64,000 bases of DNA. Origin: CAVYHJ01 sp963768165 [NCBI: uncultured bacterium] (GTDB taxonomy: Bacteria; UBP4; UBA4092). Shown piece by piece: positions 16,856-24,529 of this stretch. The stretch covers positions 124,001-188,000 of the forward strand of contig CAVYHJ010000003.1 in NCBI GenBank assembly GCA_963768165.1. Direction: 5' to 3'. Below the pieces are notes generated by a model, which saw only the letters and a program-made list of their open reading frames with translations, searched no databases and had not been told where the DNA came from. Within the stretch, counting starts at the first letter, position 1. Every line of letters starts with the position of its first letter. The translations under genes and the position numbers were made by a program.

Positions 16856-18796
16856 ATGTCGAAGATTCAAGTTTTACCGGAGGCGATAGCCAATAAAATT
16901 GCCGCCGGGGAAGTGATTGAGCGGCCAGCCTCGGTCGTCAAGGAGTTAGTGGAGAATTCCATTGACGCGGGTGCCACGCAGATTGCTGTGGAAATCCGTA
17001 ATGCCGGAAAAAGGCTTATTCGTGTAGTGGATAATGGAACCGGTATGACCAAAGATGATGCCAAACTGGCATTTGAGCGACACGCTACCAGTAAAATATC
17101 TTCGGCAGAAGATTTATTCGCGATTCATACGTTGGGTTTTCGCGGGGAAGCCTTACCCAGCATTGCGGCTGTTTCCAAACTCCAATTGGTGACTCGGACA
17201 GGAGATTCATTGTCTGGTATTAAGATTGAAATGGATGGAGGGAAACTCATTGCCATTACGGATGCGGGTGCGCCTATCGGCACAACCATTTCAGTGCATG
17301 ATTTATTTTTCAACACGCCCGCCCGGTTGAAATTTCTTAAATCAGATTTTACGGAAATCAGCCAGATTACTACTATAGTCACTCATTTGGCGTTGGCGTA
17401 TTCGTCCGTATCTTTTCGCCTTTTATTGGATGGGAAAGAAACGTTTCATTCCGCTGCGGTTACGGATATACGTGACCGGGTGGTGGCGGTTCTTGGAAAA
17501 GAGACTGAAAAAGAATTGTTGAAAATGGAATCAGAAGACACCGGTTTAAAACTTACGGGTTATATCGGAAAACCCAGTTTGACTCGCAAAAATTGGTTTA
17601 GTTTTTTAGTTTTTGTGAATGGGCGGTTTGTGGTGAATCGTCCAGTGACGAATGCGCTGTATGACGGTTATCATGGATTTCTCATGGTCGGTAGATATCC
17701 CGTCGGTATTTTATTTATTCAAATTGAGCCCAAGGATGTGGATGTCAATGTTCACCCAACCAAACGCGAAGTGCGGTTTGTGAACGAAAAACGGGTGCAG
17801 GATTTGATTGTCACGACTGTCAAAAAAACTCTCCAACAAACTCAACTCATTCCTGAAATGAGAGAAAATACAACACCTCACTCTATCCCTCTCCTTACCA
17901 AGGAGAGGGAATTCAAGGGAGAAGTTTTGCAAGAGACCGGAGACCGGAGACCAGAGACTATTACCCAACAAACGGAGTTTAAAAGACCGGATTTTAATCA
18001 ACAGATTCAACAGGCGTTACAGGGAAAACAAGAACCATTGCTAGTTAAATCCGAAGTCCAAAGTCCAAAATCTGAAATAAAAACTGGTGTGAAGGTGTTT
18101 TCATCCAGTAAGGATGTCACCAAAAACCGAAAACGCATTTCTTGCGCAGCGGAAGTTGATGAAACCACCGTGGATTTTATCGAATCGCAACGTCCTATAT
18201 CTGACAGTAATTTTCCGGAATTATTTCCTATCGCCCAATTGGATGAGACGTATATTATTTGCCGGAGCGGGGATGATTTATTGATTGTAGACCAGCACGC
18301 GGCGCATGAGCGGGTGTTGTTTGATAAATTGTTACCCAGGATGGAACAAACGACGCCTAATATTCAACATCTTTTGATTCCGGTCAATGTCGAACTCTCG
18401 GCTCGGGAATCCGCTCTTTTGCAGGAATATCTCAACGACATTCAGGTGATGGGAATAGAAATTGATTCTCTCGGCGGTAACACGTTTACCATTCGTGCGG
18501 TTCCCCAATTGGTGGAACACGCCGATTACCGTGAAATTGTATTGGATTTATTGGACACCTTTAGCAATCTCAATAACCGTCTTCCGACGGATCAATTGCG
18601 TTATAAAATGGCGGCGGTGATGAGTTGCCGTGCCGCCATCAAAGCTGGAGATTCCCAAAACAAATCCGAATGGATGACTCTAATCAAACAACTCCAACAA
18701 ACCCAACATCCCTATACCTGTCCGCATGGAAGACCCACGGTGATTCGCTTATCCAAGTCGGAATTGGAAAAACGGTTTAAGAGGACAGGGGCGTGA
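16856..18796 (+). CDS. mutL: DNA mismatch repair protein MutL
   Basis: MutL links mismatch recognition by MutS to strand incision. From ATG 16856 (MSKIQVLPEAIANKIAAGEVIERPASV) it has about 646 residues. GHKL ATPase motifs are ENSIDAGA, DNGTGM and GFRGEALPSIA. The C-terminal domain has the endonuclease-type motif DQHAAHERVLFD and CPHGRP, so it should be an endonuclease-type MutL, although the last acidic position is Asp rather than the usual Glu. The linker (about residues 340-415) contains three dispersed genomic micro-repeats translated in frame (PLLTKERE, ETGDRRPET, SEVQSPKSEIK). A longer frame from GTG 16820 is open but has weak support. Confidence 0.95.
   Translation: MSKIQVLPEAIANKIAAGEVIERPASVVKELVENSIDAGATQIAVEIRNAGKRLIRVVDNGTGMTKDDAKLAFERHATSKISSAEDLFAIHTLGFRGEALPSIAAVSKLQLVTRTGDSLSGIKIEMDGGKLIAITDAGAPIGTTISVHDLFFNTPARLKFLKSDFTEISQITTIVTHLALAYSSVSFRLLLDGKETFHSAAVTDIRDRVVAVLGKETEKELLKMESEDTGLKLTGYIGKPSLTRKNWFSFLVFVNGRFVVNRPVTNALYDGYHGFLMVGRYPVGILFIQIEPKDVDVNVHPTKREVRFVNEKRVQDLIVTTVKKTLQQTQLIPEMRENTTPHSIPLLTKEREFKGEVLQETGDRRPETITQQTEFKRPDFNQQIQQALQGKQEPLLVKSEVQSPKSEIKTGVKVFSSSKDVTKNRKRISCAAEVDETTVDFIESQRPISDSNFPELFPIAQLDETYIICRSGDDLLIVDQHAAHERVLFDKLLPRMEQTTPNIQHLLIPVNVELSARESALLQEYLNDIQVMGIEIDSLGGNTFTIRAVPQLVEHADYREIVLDLLDTFSNLNNRLPTDQLRYKMAAVMSCRAAIKAGDSQNKSEWMTLIKQLQQTQHPYTCPHGRPTVIRLSKSELEKRFKRTGA
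17887..18075 (+). repeat. Dispersed micro-repeats inside the mutL linker
   Basis: Three short repeat types occur in the linker codons: a hairpin CTCTCCTT-ACC-AAGGAGAG near 17889, the tandem GAGACCGGAGACCGGAGACC near 17934, and GAAGTCCAAAGTCCAAAATC near 18053. Related strings occur between genes at 16797-16830 and 19902-19949. Confidence 0.65.
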
Positions 18797-18820
18797 GCTG
18801 TTCATAACTCAAAATTTAAC

Positions 18821-18850
18821 TTGACGGTATTTCCAGTATTGCGCTAATAT
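18821..18850 (+). promoter_or_regulatory. Promoter of the LacI-type regulator
   Basis: TTGACG (18821-18826), an 18-bp spacer and TAATAT (18845-18850) precede the ATG at 18863 by 12 bases. Confidence 0.55.
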
Positions 18851-18862
18851 CCTATTATTCTT

Positions 18863-19903
18863 ATGAAAGAAAAAAAGAACAAACCCATGACTATCCGGGA
18901 CATTGCCCGGTTGTCCGGCTTTTCCCGTTCTACGATTTCTTTGGTCTTAAATGATAGTCCCCGGATCAGTGAAACCACGCGGAAAAAAGTAATGTCCGTA
19001 ATGGAAAAATTCAATTACCAGCCAAATGTCCTGGCCCGCCGGCTGGCGGAACGTAAATCACGGATGCTGGGTGTGGTCGTCCCGCAAACCTCCCACGTTT
19101 TTTCCGACCTTTATTTTTCGGAAGCCATCAGCGGCATTTCGGATGTTCTCATGACCAGCGGGTATAAACTGATGTTGCAGGTCGCTATCCCGGAATTTAA
19201 AACCCAAAAAATATATCTTAATTTATTTTCTGAAAAATATATTGACGGAATGTTAATCTTGGGTGCCTTGATGAATGAAGAAATGGTCATCGAATTACGC
19301 GATTTGAGTCATCCGATTATGCTGGTCAACAGTACCTGCGACGGTGTATCTAGCGTTATCGCTGATAATATAAAGGGTGCGTTTTTAGCAGTAGAACATT
19401 TAATCCGTCTGGGACATCGGAAAATCGGGATTATCAAGGGATTGGAAAATGTTACGACCGGCGTCGACCGCTCCATTGGCTACACCAAAGCCATGCAGCA
19501 ACATGGTCTTTCCATCAAACCGGAATGGATTGCCTATGGCACTTTTTCCGAAGACAGCGGGTATGTCTGCATGCAGCAGATTTTGGCTCAACGCCAATTA
19601 CCCACGGCCATGTTTGTCGCCAATGACATGATGACGATTGGTGCTTTACGTGCCGTCCGGCAACACGGATTGCGCATTCCCCAAGATATTGCCCTGTTCG
19701 GTGCGGACGATATTAAATTGGATACTTATATTGACCCGCCTTTAACCACCATTAAACAGGATATGTATGAAATCGGTGCGCTGGCCGCCAGTGAACTCAT
19801 TGCCATGATTCAAAAAGATAAAATAGAAGTGGTCAACAAGATTGTCCCCACGGAACTCATAGTCCGTAAATCCTGCGGATTCGGTATGGTCTCTGCCAAA
19901 TAA
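18863..19903 (+). CDS. LacI-family transcriptional regulator
   Basis: A 346-residue sugar-responsive repressor. The N-terminal helix-turn-helix is typical (TIRDIARLSGFSRSTISLVLND) and is followed by the hinge-helix block NYQPNVLARRLAERKS. A periplasmic-binding-protein-like effector domain spans about 70-340 (LGVVVPQTSHVFSDLYF, GADDIKLDTYIDPPLTTI). It lies 0.6 kb upstream of two amylase genes whose promoter overlaps a 12-bp palindrome with a central CG, as LacI-family operators have. Control of those amylases is the likely role, by inference. Confidence 0.93.
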   Translation: MKEKKNKPMTIRDIARLSGFSRSTISLVLNDSPRISETTRKKVMSVMEKFNYQPNVLARRLAERKSRMLGVVVPQTSHVFSDLYFSEAISGISDVLMTSGYKLMLQVAIPEFKTQKIYLNLFSEKYIDGMLILGALMNEEMVIELRDLSHPIMLVNSTCDGVSSVIADNIKGAFLAVEHLIRLGHRKIGIIKGLENVTTGVDRSIGYTKAMQQHGLSIKPEWIAYGTFSEDSGYVCMQQILAQRQLPTAMFVANDMMTIGALRAVRQHGLRIPQDIALFGADDIKLDTYIDPPLTTIKQDMYEIGALAASELIAMIQKDKIEVVNKIVPTELIVRKSCGFGMVSAK

Positions 19904-19949
19904 GTCTAAAGTTGCATGTCTAATGTCTAAAATTTTTGACTTTGGACTT
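19902..19949. terminator. Possible bidirectional terminator built from a dispersed repeat
   Basis: AAGTCTAAAGT (19902-19912) can pair with ACTTTGGACTT (19939-19949) with one G-U pair, between two convergent genes. The strings resemble the micro-repeats in mutL. The left arm overlaps the stop codon of the LacI gene, and the right arm reaches the stop of the next gene. Confidence 0.4.
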
Positions 19950-20251
19950 TAAACTTCTTTAGTAATCACAATATTAAAATTGGCAATTTTCGGTGTCCAG
20001 TCCTTCATCATTCCTTGCATTTCCGCCGACCCCGCCGCCATCATCACCGACATTTCGTTCTCCATTACAACCTCTGCTACATACTGATATGGAAACGTTC
20101 CCTGCATGACACTACCGACTTTTAACGTATTGGCATCCACAGTCCCCTGAATGGTCTTCATGCGGGGGTTATGTACTTCCTTTAGCCATTTCTCGTACTC
20201 TGTCTGATTTTGTTCAGGTTTTAAATTGTAACAAACCAATATTTTTACCAT
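19949..20251 (-). CDS. EthD-like dimeric alpha/beta-barrel protein
   Basis: A 100-residue protein, MVKILVCYNLKPEQNQTEYEKWLKEVHNPRMKTI, with the ferredoxin-like strand and the conserved EKWxxxVHxP type motif of EthD and related dimeric alpha/beta-barrel proteins. The role is unknown; such proteins often act as small oxidoreductase or isomerase subunits. It is a single gene, convergent with the LacI regulator. Confidence 0.7.
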   Translation of the reverse strand: MVKILVCYNLKPEQNQTEYEKWLKEVHNPRMKTIQGTVDANTLKVGSVMQGTFPYQYVAEVVMENEMSVMMAAGSAEMQGMMKDWTPKIANFNIVITKEV

Positions 20252-20417
20252 GATACCAACTCCTTCGTAAATTAATTTTTTTGTTTTAATAACTTTATCA
20301 TAAAAATAAGATTACAGGACAAGGGTATTTAAAATACCAAGACTCCAACAATTTTGTAGAACTTCATCTTCTTATGGGAAAGATTTAAATAATCTTTTTT
20401 TCTATTACCACTTTATA

Positions 20418-20446
20418 TTGACAAAAGATACCTACGGTGTTAATTT
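20418..20446 (+). promoter_or_regulatory. Amylase operon promoter
   Basis: A perfect -35 TTGACA (20418-20423) is followed by a 17-bp spacer and TAATTT (20441-20446). Confidence 0.65.
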
Positions 20447-20450
20447 GAAA

Positions 20451-20462
20451 TAGACCGGTCTA
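20451..20462. promoter_or_regulatory. Palindromic operator TAGACCGGTCTA
   Basis: A perfect 12-bp palindrome centred on CG sits just downstream of the -10 box, where a bound LacI-family repressor would block initiation. The nearby LacI-type gene at 18863 is the obvious candidate binder. Confidence 0.6.
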
Positions 20463-20483
20463 CTTCATCGGTTTTGAATAAAA

Positions 20484-22130
20484 ATGTCTAAATCTTTTTT
20501 TTATATTTTTTGCTTAGTTTTCCTGAGTATAACCTTTAATATAGTATTTGCCTATTTCCCTTCTCCTGTAGATTGGCGGGATCAAACTTTTTACATGGTG
20601 ATGATTGATCGGTTTAATGACGGAGACACCACCAATGATAATTACAACGGAAATTATAATCCCACGAGAGGTAATGGTGTTCATGGGGGCGATCTAAAAG
20701 GGATTACTCAAAAATTGGATTATTTAAAAATTTTGGGTGTGACAGCCATTTGGTTATCCCCTGTCCCTACCAATGACGGGGATTATCACGGGTATGCGGC
20801 AGTGAACTGGAAACAGGTAGACCCGCGAATCGGTACGATGGCAGATTTGCAGAATTTAATTCGAGAAGCCCATTCCCGGGGGATCTATGTTTTCCTGGAT
20901 ATTGTTTGCAATCACATGGGGTTTTGGATCACGGGGCCGGATAGGAAATGGAATTACCCGGAAGGGTATCCACTGTCCTGGAAAGACACGACTAAAAAAT
21001 ATTATCCGCCGCCCTTTGACGATTTGAGCTCTTTTCATAATTACGGGAATATTCCCAATTATAAGGAACGACTTCCCGTAGAACTTGGGTCACTGGCTGG
21101 GTTAAATGATATCAAGACCGAAGATACCACCATCCAAAAAGCTCTGATAGATATTTATAAATGGTGGATACAACAAACTGATTGCGATGGATTTCGCATT
21201 GATACTTTCAAGCATGTGAATATTGAATTCTGGCAGGCATTTTGTCCCGCTATCCGTAAGTACGCGGCCAGTCTTGGAAAAAAGGATTTCTTGATGTACG
21301 GTGAAGTTTTAAGCGGAATGGATGCCCAATGCGGATATTACACCGGGACTAAATCGGGTGGTCCTTATGTCCTAAAATCGGTCTTATATTATCCCCTCTA
21401 CTATACATTAAATAACGTGTTTGCTTATGGGCAGAATACCAAACAATTGGACGATAGATATTCCCAATTAACTTGTTATGACAAGACTACATGGGATTAT
21501 TTGGCAACGTTTATAGATAACCACGACCAGGCGCGTTTTCTCTCCCCCAGCCATGCTGATAATGATTATAATAAACTGAAACTGGCGTTGACTTTCTTAT
21601 TAACATCACGCGGTATCCCAATCATCTATTATGGCACGGAACAGGGATTCTATGGTGAGAAACAAAGAGACGCCTGTCGGGAAGATATGTTTGCCGGACA
21701 GTGGAAAGACCCTGCTTTTGCAGGACAAGATAGTTTTAATCCCAATTTTCCTTTATTCCAATTTACTTCGACTTTGATTTATTTGCGAAATAACTATGCT
21801 CCTCTGCGACGCGGAACTTTTATTTCTCGATGGAGTAATGATAGCAGCGCCGGCATCTATGCTTATTCACGAATTTATGATGGACAGGAGATGGTCGTTA
21901 TTTTAAATACGGATACCACTTCTCAAATCACTCAAATTGGGAGCATTGGTTTGATAACATCTTTTCCTAAAGATACTTTATTAACCAACCTTTTAGATAC
22001 GAATAAAAAAATTTTAGTGGGAGCGAAAGGAGTGGGTGCCAATCAAATTTCCGTTGTTATGCCACCTCAATCAGTCAAAATATTCTGCGTTTTACCTGTA
22101 AAAACGTCAACCCATCTTAGGATACCATGA
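20484..22130 (+). CDS. Secreted GH13 alpha-amylase-family enzyme
   Basis: A 548-residue enzyme with a signal peptide (MSKSFFYIFCLVFLSITFNIVFA). The GH13 barrel follows: DIVCNH, nucleophile in GFRIDTFKH, acid-base in YGEVLSG, and transition-state stabiliser in FIDNHDQARF. The C-terminal beta domain ends near residue 535. It would hydrolyse starch-like alpha-glucans outside the cytoplasm. Its last four bases overlap the start of the paralogue downstream (ATGA), so the two are cotranscribed and probably translationally coupled. Confidence 0.93.
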   Translation: MSKSFFYIFCLVFLSITFNIVFAYFPSPVDWRDQTFYMVMIDRFNDGDTTNDNYNGNYNPTRGNGVHGGDLKGITQKLDYLKILGVTAIWLSPVPTNDGDYHGYAAVNWKQVDPRIGTMADLQNLIREAHSRGIYVFLDIVCNHMGFWITGPDRKWNYPEGYPLSWKDTTKKYYPPPFDDLSSFHNYGNIPNYKERLPVELGSLAGLNDIKTEDTTIQKALIDIYKWWIQQTDCDGFRIDTFKHVNIEFWQAFCPAIRKYAASLGKKDFLMYGEVLSGMDAQCGYYTGTKSGGPYVLKSVLYYPLYYTLNNVFAYGQNTKQLDDRYSQLTCYDKTTWDYLATFIDNHDQARFLSPSHADNDYNKLKLALTFLLTSRGIPIIYYGTEQGFYGEKQRDACREDMFAGQWKDPAFAGQDSFNPNFPLFQFTSTLIYLRNNYAPLRRGTFISRWSNDSSAGIYAYSRIYDGQEMVVILNTDTTSQITQIGSIGLITSFPKDTLLTNLLDTNKKILVGAKGVGANQISVVMPPQSVKIFCVLPVKTSTHLRIP

Positions 22131-23695
22131 ACCAACAGAACCGATTCAAATATCATCCTTCTCCCTCGGATTGGCGAGATCAAGTTCTTTACATGGTGAT
22201 AATTGACCGGTTCCAGAACGGGGATACTGCTACAGATAATTATAATGGAAATTATAATCCCACCAAACCCTCCGGAGTTCATGGGGGCGATTTAAAAGGA
22301 ATCATCCAGAAATTGGATTATTTAAAAGCTCTCGGTATCACCGTCCTTTGGTTGTCACCCGTACCCACCAATGATGGACAATATCATGGATACGCCGCCG
22401 TTCATTTTAAAGAAGTAGACCCTCGAATAGGGACCATGAAAGACCTGCAAGATCTGATAACTCAAGCACATGCTAGAGGGATTTATGTTTTTCTGGATAT
22501 TGTTTGCAACCACATGGGATTTCGAATCACCGCTCCGGACAACAAATGGAATTATCCTGTCGGGTACCCACTCTCATGGAAAGATACAACGAAAAAATAT
22601 CCGGCTCCATTTAACAAATTAAGTTCCTTTCATAATTTTGGAAATATTCATAATTTTCAAGACCGTCAGGAATTGGAATTGGGCTGGTTTCATAGTTTGA
22701 ATGATCTTAAAACTGAGGATATCGAAGTTCAAAACGCAATGATTGATATTTATAAGTGGTGGATTCAAAAAACCGATTGTGACGGGTTTCGGATTGATAC
22801 GTTTAAACATGTGAATATTGAATTCTGGCAGGCGTTTTGTCCCGCTATCCGGGACTATGCCGCCAGTCTGGGAAAAAGGGACTTCTTGATAATTGGGGAA
22901 ACATATGATGAAAGCGATTCAACCGTTGGTTATTATACCGGAACAAAAGCGGGCGGTCCTTATGTCTTAAAATCTACTTTATATTATCCCCTGTATTATA
23001 TTATTAAAAACGTCTTTGCCCATAACCAAAACACCAAGCAATTGGAAGATACAATTTCACGATTAAGCAACTATGATACAACTTCATGGGATTATCTGGC
23101 TACCTTTATTGACAATCACGACAATCCCAGATTTTTAGCACCGAGTTGCGCCAATAATAATTATAAAAAATTGAAATTGGCATTAACGTTTCTATTAACT
23201 TCCCGGGGTATTCCGGTTATTTATTATGGTACAGAACAAGGATTTTATGGCGAAAATGACCCGTACTGCCGGGAAGATATGTTTGCCGGTCAATTTAAAA
23301 ATCCAGCATTTGCGGGTCAGGATAGTTTCAATCAAAATTCTCTTTTGTTTCAATTCATCGCATTTTTGATTTCTTTAAGAAAGCAGTATACCCCCTTACG
23401 GCTGGGAACGTTTGTTCCGCGCATGAGTAATCCCCAATCTGCCGGGATATATGCTTATTCGCGTATTTATCAAAATCAGGAATTGGTCGTTATTTTAAAC
23501 ACGGATACTACTTCTCAGATCACCCAGGTTGGGAAAAAAGGTCTGGAAACCTCCTTTCCAAAAAATACTTTATTAACCAACTTATTGGATACTAGTGAAA
23601 ATATTGTAGTGGGGAAAAGAGGGATAGGAGAAAATCAGATTTCCGTTATCATGCCCCCTCAATCTATGAAAATATTATCCCCAATACCGGCTTGA
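22127..23695 (+). CDS. Cytoplasmic GH13 alpha-amylase-family paralogue
   Basis: A 522-residue enzyme closely related along its whole length to the secreted amylase just upstream, but with no signal peptide (MNQQNRFKYHPSPSDWRDQVLYM). All catalytic residues are kept: GFRIDTFKH, IIGETYDE, FIDNHDNPRF. The pair looks like a tandem duplication that separated extracellular and intracellular degradation of the same glucan. A hairpin with 9-bp arms overlaps its stop codon. Confidence 0.92.
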   Translation: MNQQNRFKYHPSPSDWRDQVLYMVIIDRFQNGDTATDNYNGNYNPTKPSGVHGGDLKGIIQKLDYLKALGITVLWLSPVPTNDGQYHGYAAVHFKEVDPRIGTMKDLQDLITQAHARGIYVFLDIVCNHMGFRITAPDNKWNYPVGYPLSWKDTTKKYPAPFNKLSSFHNFGNIHNFQDRQELELGWFHSLNDLKTEDIEVQNAMIDIYKWWIQKTDCDGFRIDTFKHVNIEFWQAFCPAIRDYAASLGKRDFLIIGETYDESDSTVGYYTGTKAGGPYVLKSTLYYPLYYIIKNVFAHNQNTKQLEDTISRLSNYDTTSWDYLATFIDNHDNPRFLAPSCANNNYKKLKLALTFLLTSRGIPVIYYGTEQGFYGENDPYCREDMFAGQFKNPAFAGQDSFNQNSLLFQFIAFLISLRKQYTPLRLGTFVPRMSNPQSAGIYAYSRIYQNQELVVILNTDTTSQITQVGKKGLETSFPKNTLLTNLLDTSENIVVGKRGIGENQISVIMPPQSMKILSPIPA

Positions 23696-23705
23696 AGTAT
23701 TGGGG
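23679..23705 (+). terminator. Hairpin at the end of the amylase operon
   Basis: CCCCAATAC (23679-23687) and GTATTGGGG (23697-23705) form a perfect 9-bp stem over the stop codon, followed by TTCTCTTC. The U-tract is weak. Confidence 0.5.
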
Positions 23706-23807
23706 TTCTCTTCATGTACTCAACTCTACTATGACCCAACCGCCTCAACGCAAGCGATCCTCGCAATAAAACAGGCTGATTCCATTGATGCAGCCTTGTT
23801 AAATTAA
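23706..23807 (+). pseudogene. C-terminal remnant of an unknown gene
   Basis: An open frame with no start encodes CTQLYYDPTASTQAILAIKQ and then ADSIDAALLN before TAA at 23805-23807. Its regular protein-like composition suggests the tail of a lost gene rather than random sequence. I do not recognise it. Confidence 0.35.
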
Positions 23808-23856
23808 TTCAAACTAATTCTCCTTAGCTATTAAGTTGACAAAGTGATTTAGGATT

Positions 23857-24522
23857 TTATTGGGTCTGTTGTCGGAGAAAGATAATGGTAGAAGAGAGGG
23901 CTAAAAGAAGGATAAGGATGAGTATCAAAGAGAAGTTTATGAATACCAAATTTGAATGTTCGAGTTGGGGTAAGGAGGAGATTTTTGCAAAGATACCGAT
24001 TAAAAGAATTACGAGGATGAAGGAGACGACGGTCGAGCGAGTAGTGTCTTTGAAAACTAGGGAACTGAGAACGGCAAAGAAATAGAATAATATCGGAAGT
24101 ACTAGGTAATAGGATAAAAATATATAGTAATTTGAGACATATATCTCACCCCAAAGGATATGATTGCTCAATCTCGTTGGTCCTAATAATATCCAAGTAA
24201 GAAATTCCAATCCGAGTATTTCTGCTATCCCAATCATCCATTTAGAACTAAGGATGGTGATTTTAGGAACAGGCCGGGACATGAGATAGGGGAAAGTGCG
24301 GGTGGTGTATTCCATGGCAAACATGCCGATGCCGCTAATCAATCCATAGACACTTATAAATATAATGGATACAAAGGCAAATCCTTCATCACGCGCCGTT
24401 GATTTGAAATCAGGAATGCTTTGGAGATAGAGTATTAAGCCCTTCATAACTAATATAACCGCCATACTGAAAACAAAATTCACCCGGCTTTCTTTCCATT
24501 CTTTCCAGAGTAATATTTTCAT
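23857..24522 (-). CDS. ABC-2 type permease without propeller domain
   Basis: A 221-residue membrane protein with about six hydrophobic segments, starting MKILLWKEWKESRVNF. The opening LWKEWKE and the motif EYTTRTFPYLMSRPVPKITIL match the N-terminal permease half of its three larger neighbours (ARSF..E...YL..RPI). It is the last gene of the operon, 7 bases after the preceding stop, and would form part of the same ABC complex. Confidence 0.88.
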   Translation of the reverse strand: MKILLWKEWKESRVNFVFSMAVILVMKGLILYLQSIPDFKSTARDEGFAFVSIIFISVYGLISGIGMFAMEYTTRTFPYLMSRPVPKITILSSKWMIGIAEILGLEFLTWILLGPTRLSNHILWGEIYVSNYYIFLSYYLVLPILFYFFAVLSSLVFKDTTRSTVVSFILVILLIGIFAKISSLPQLEHSNLVFINFSLILILILLLALSSTIIFLRQQTQ

Positions 24523-24529
24523 ATTTTCC

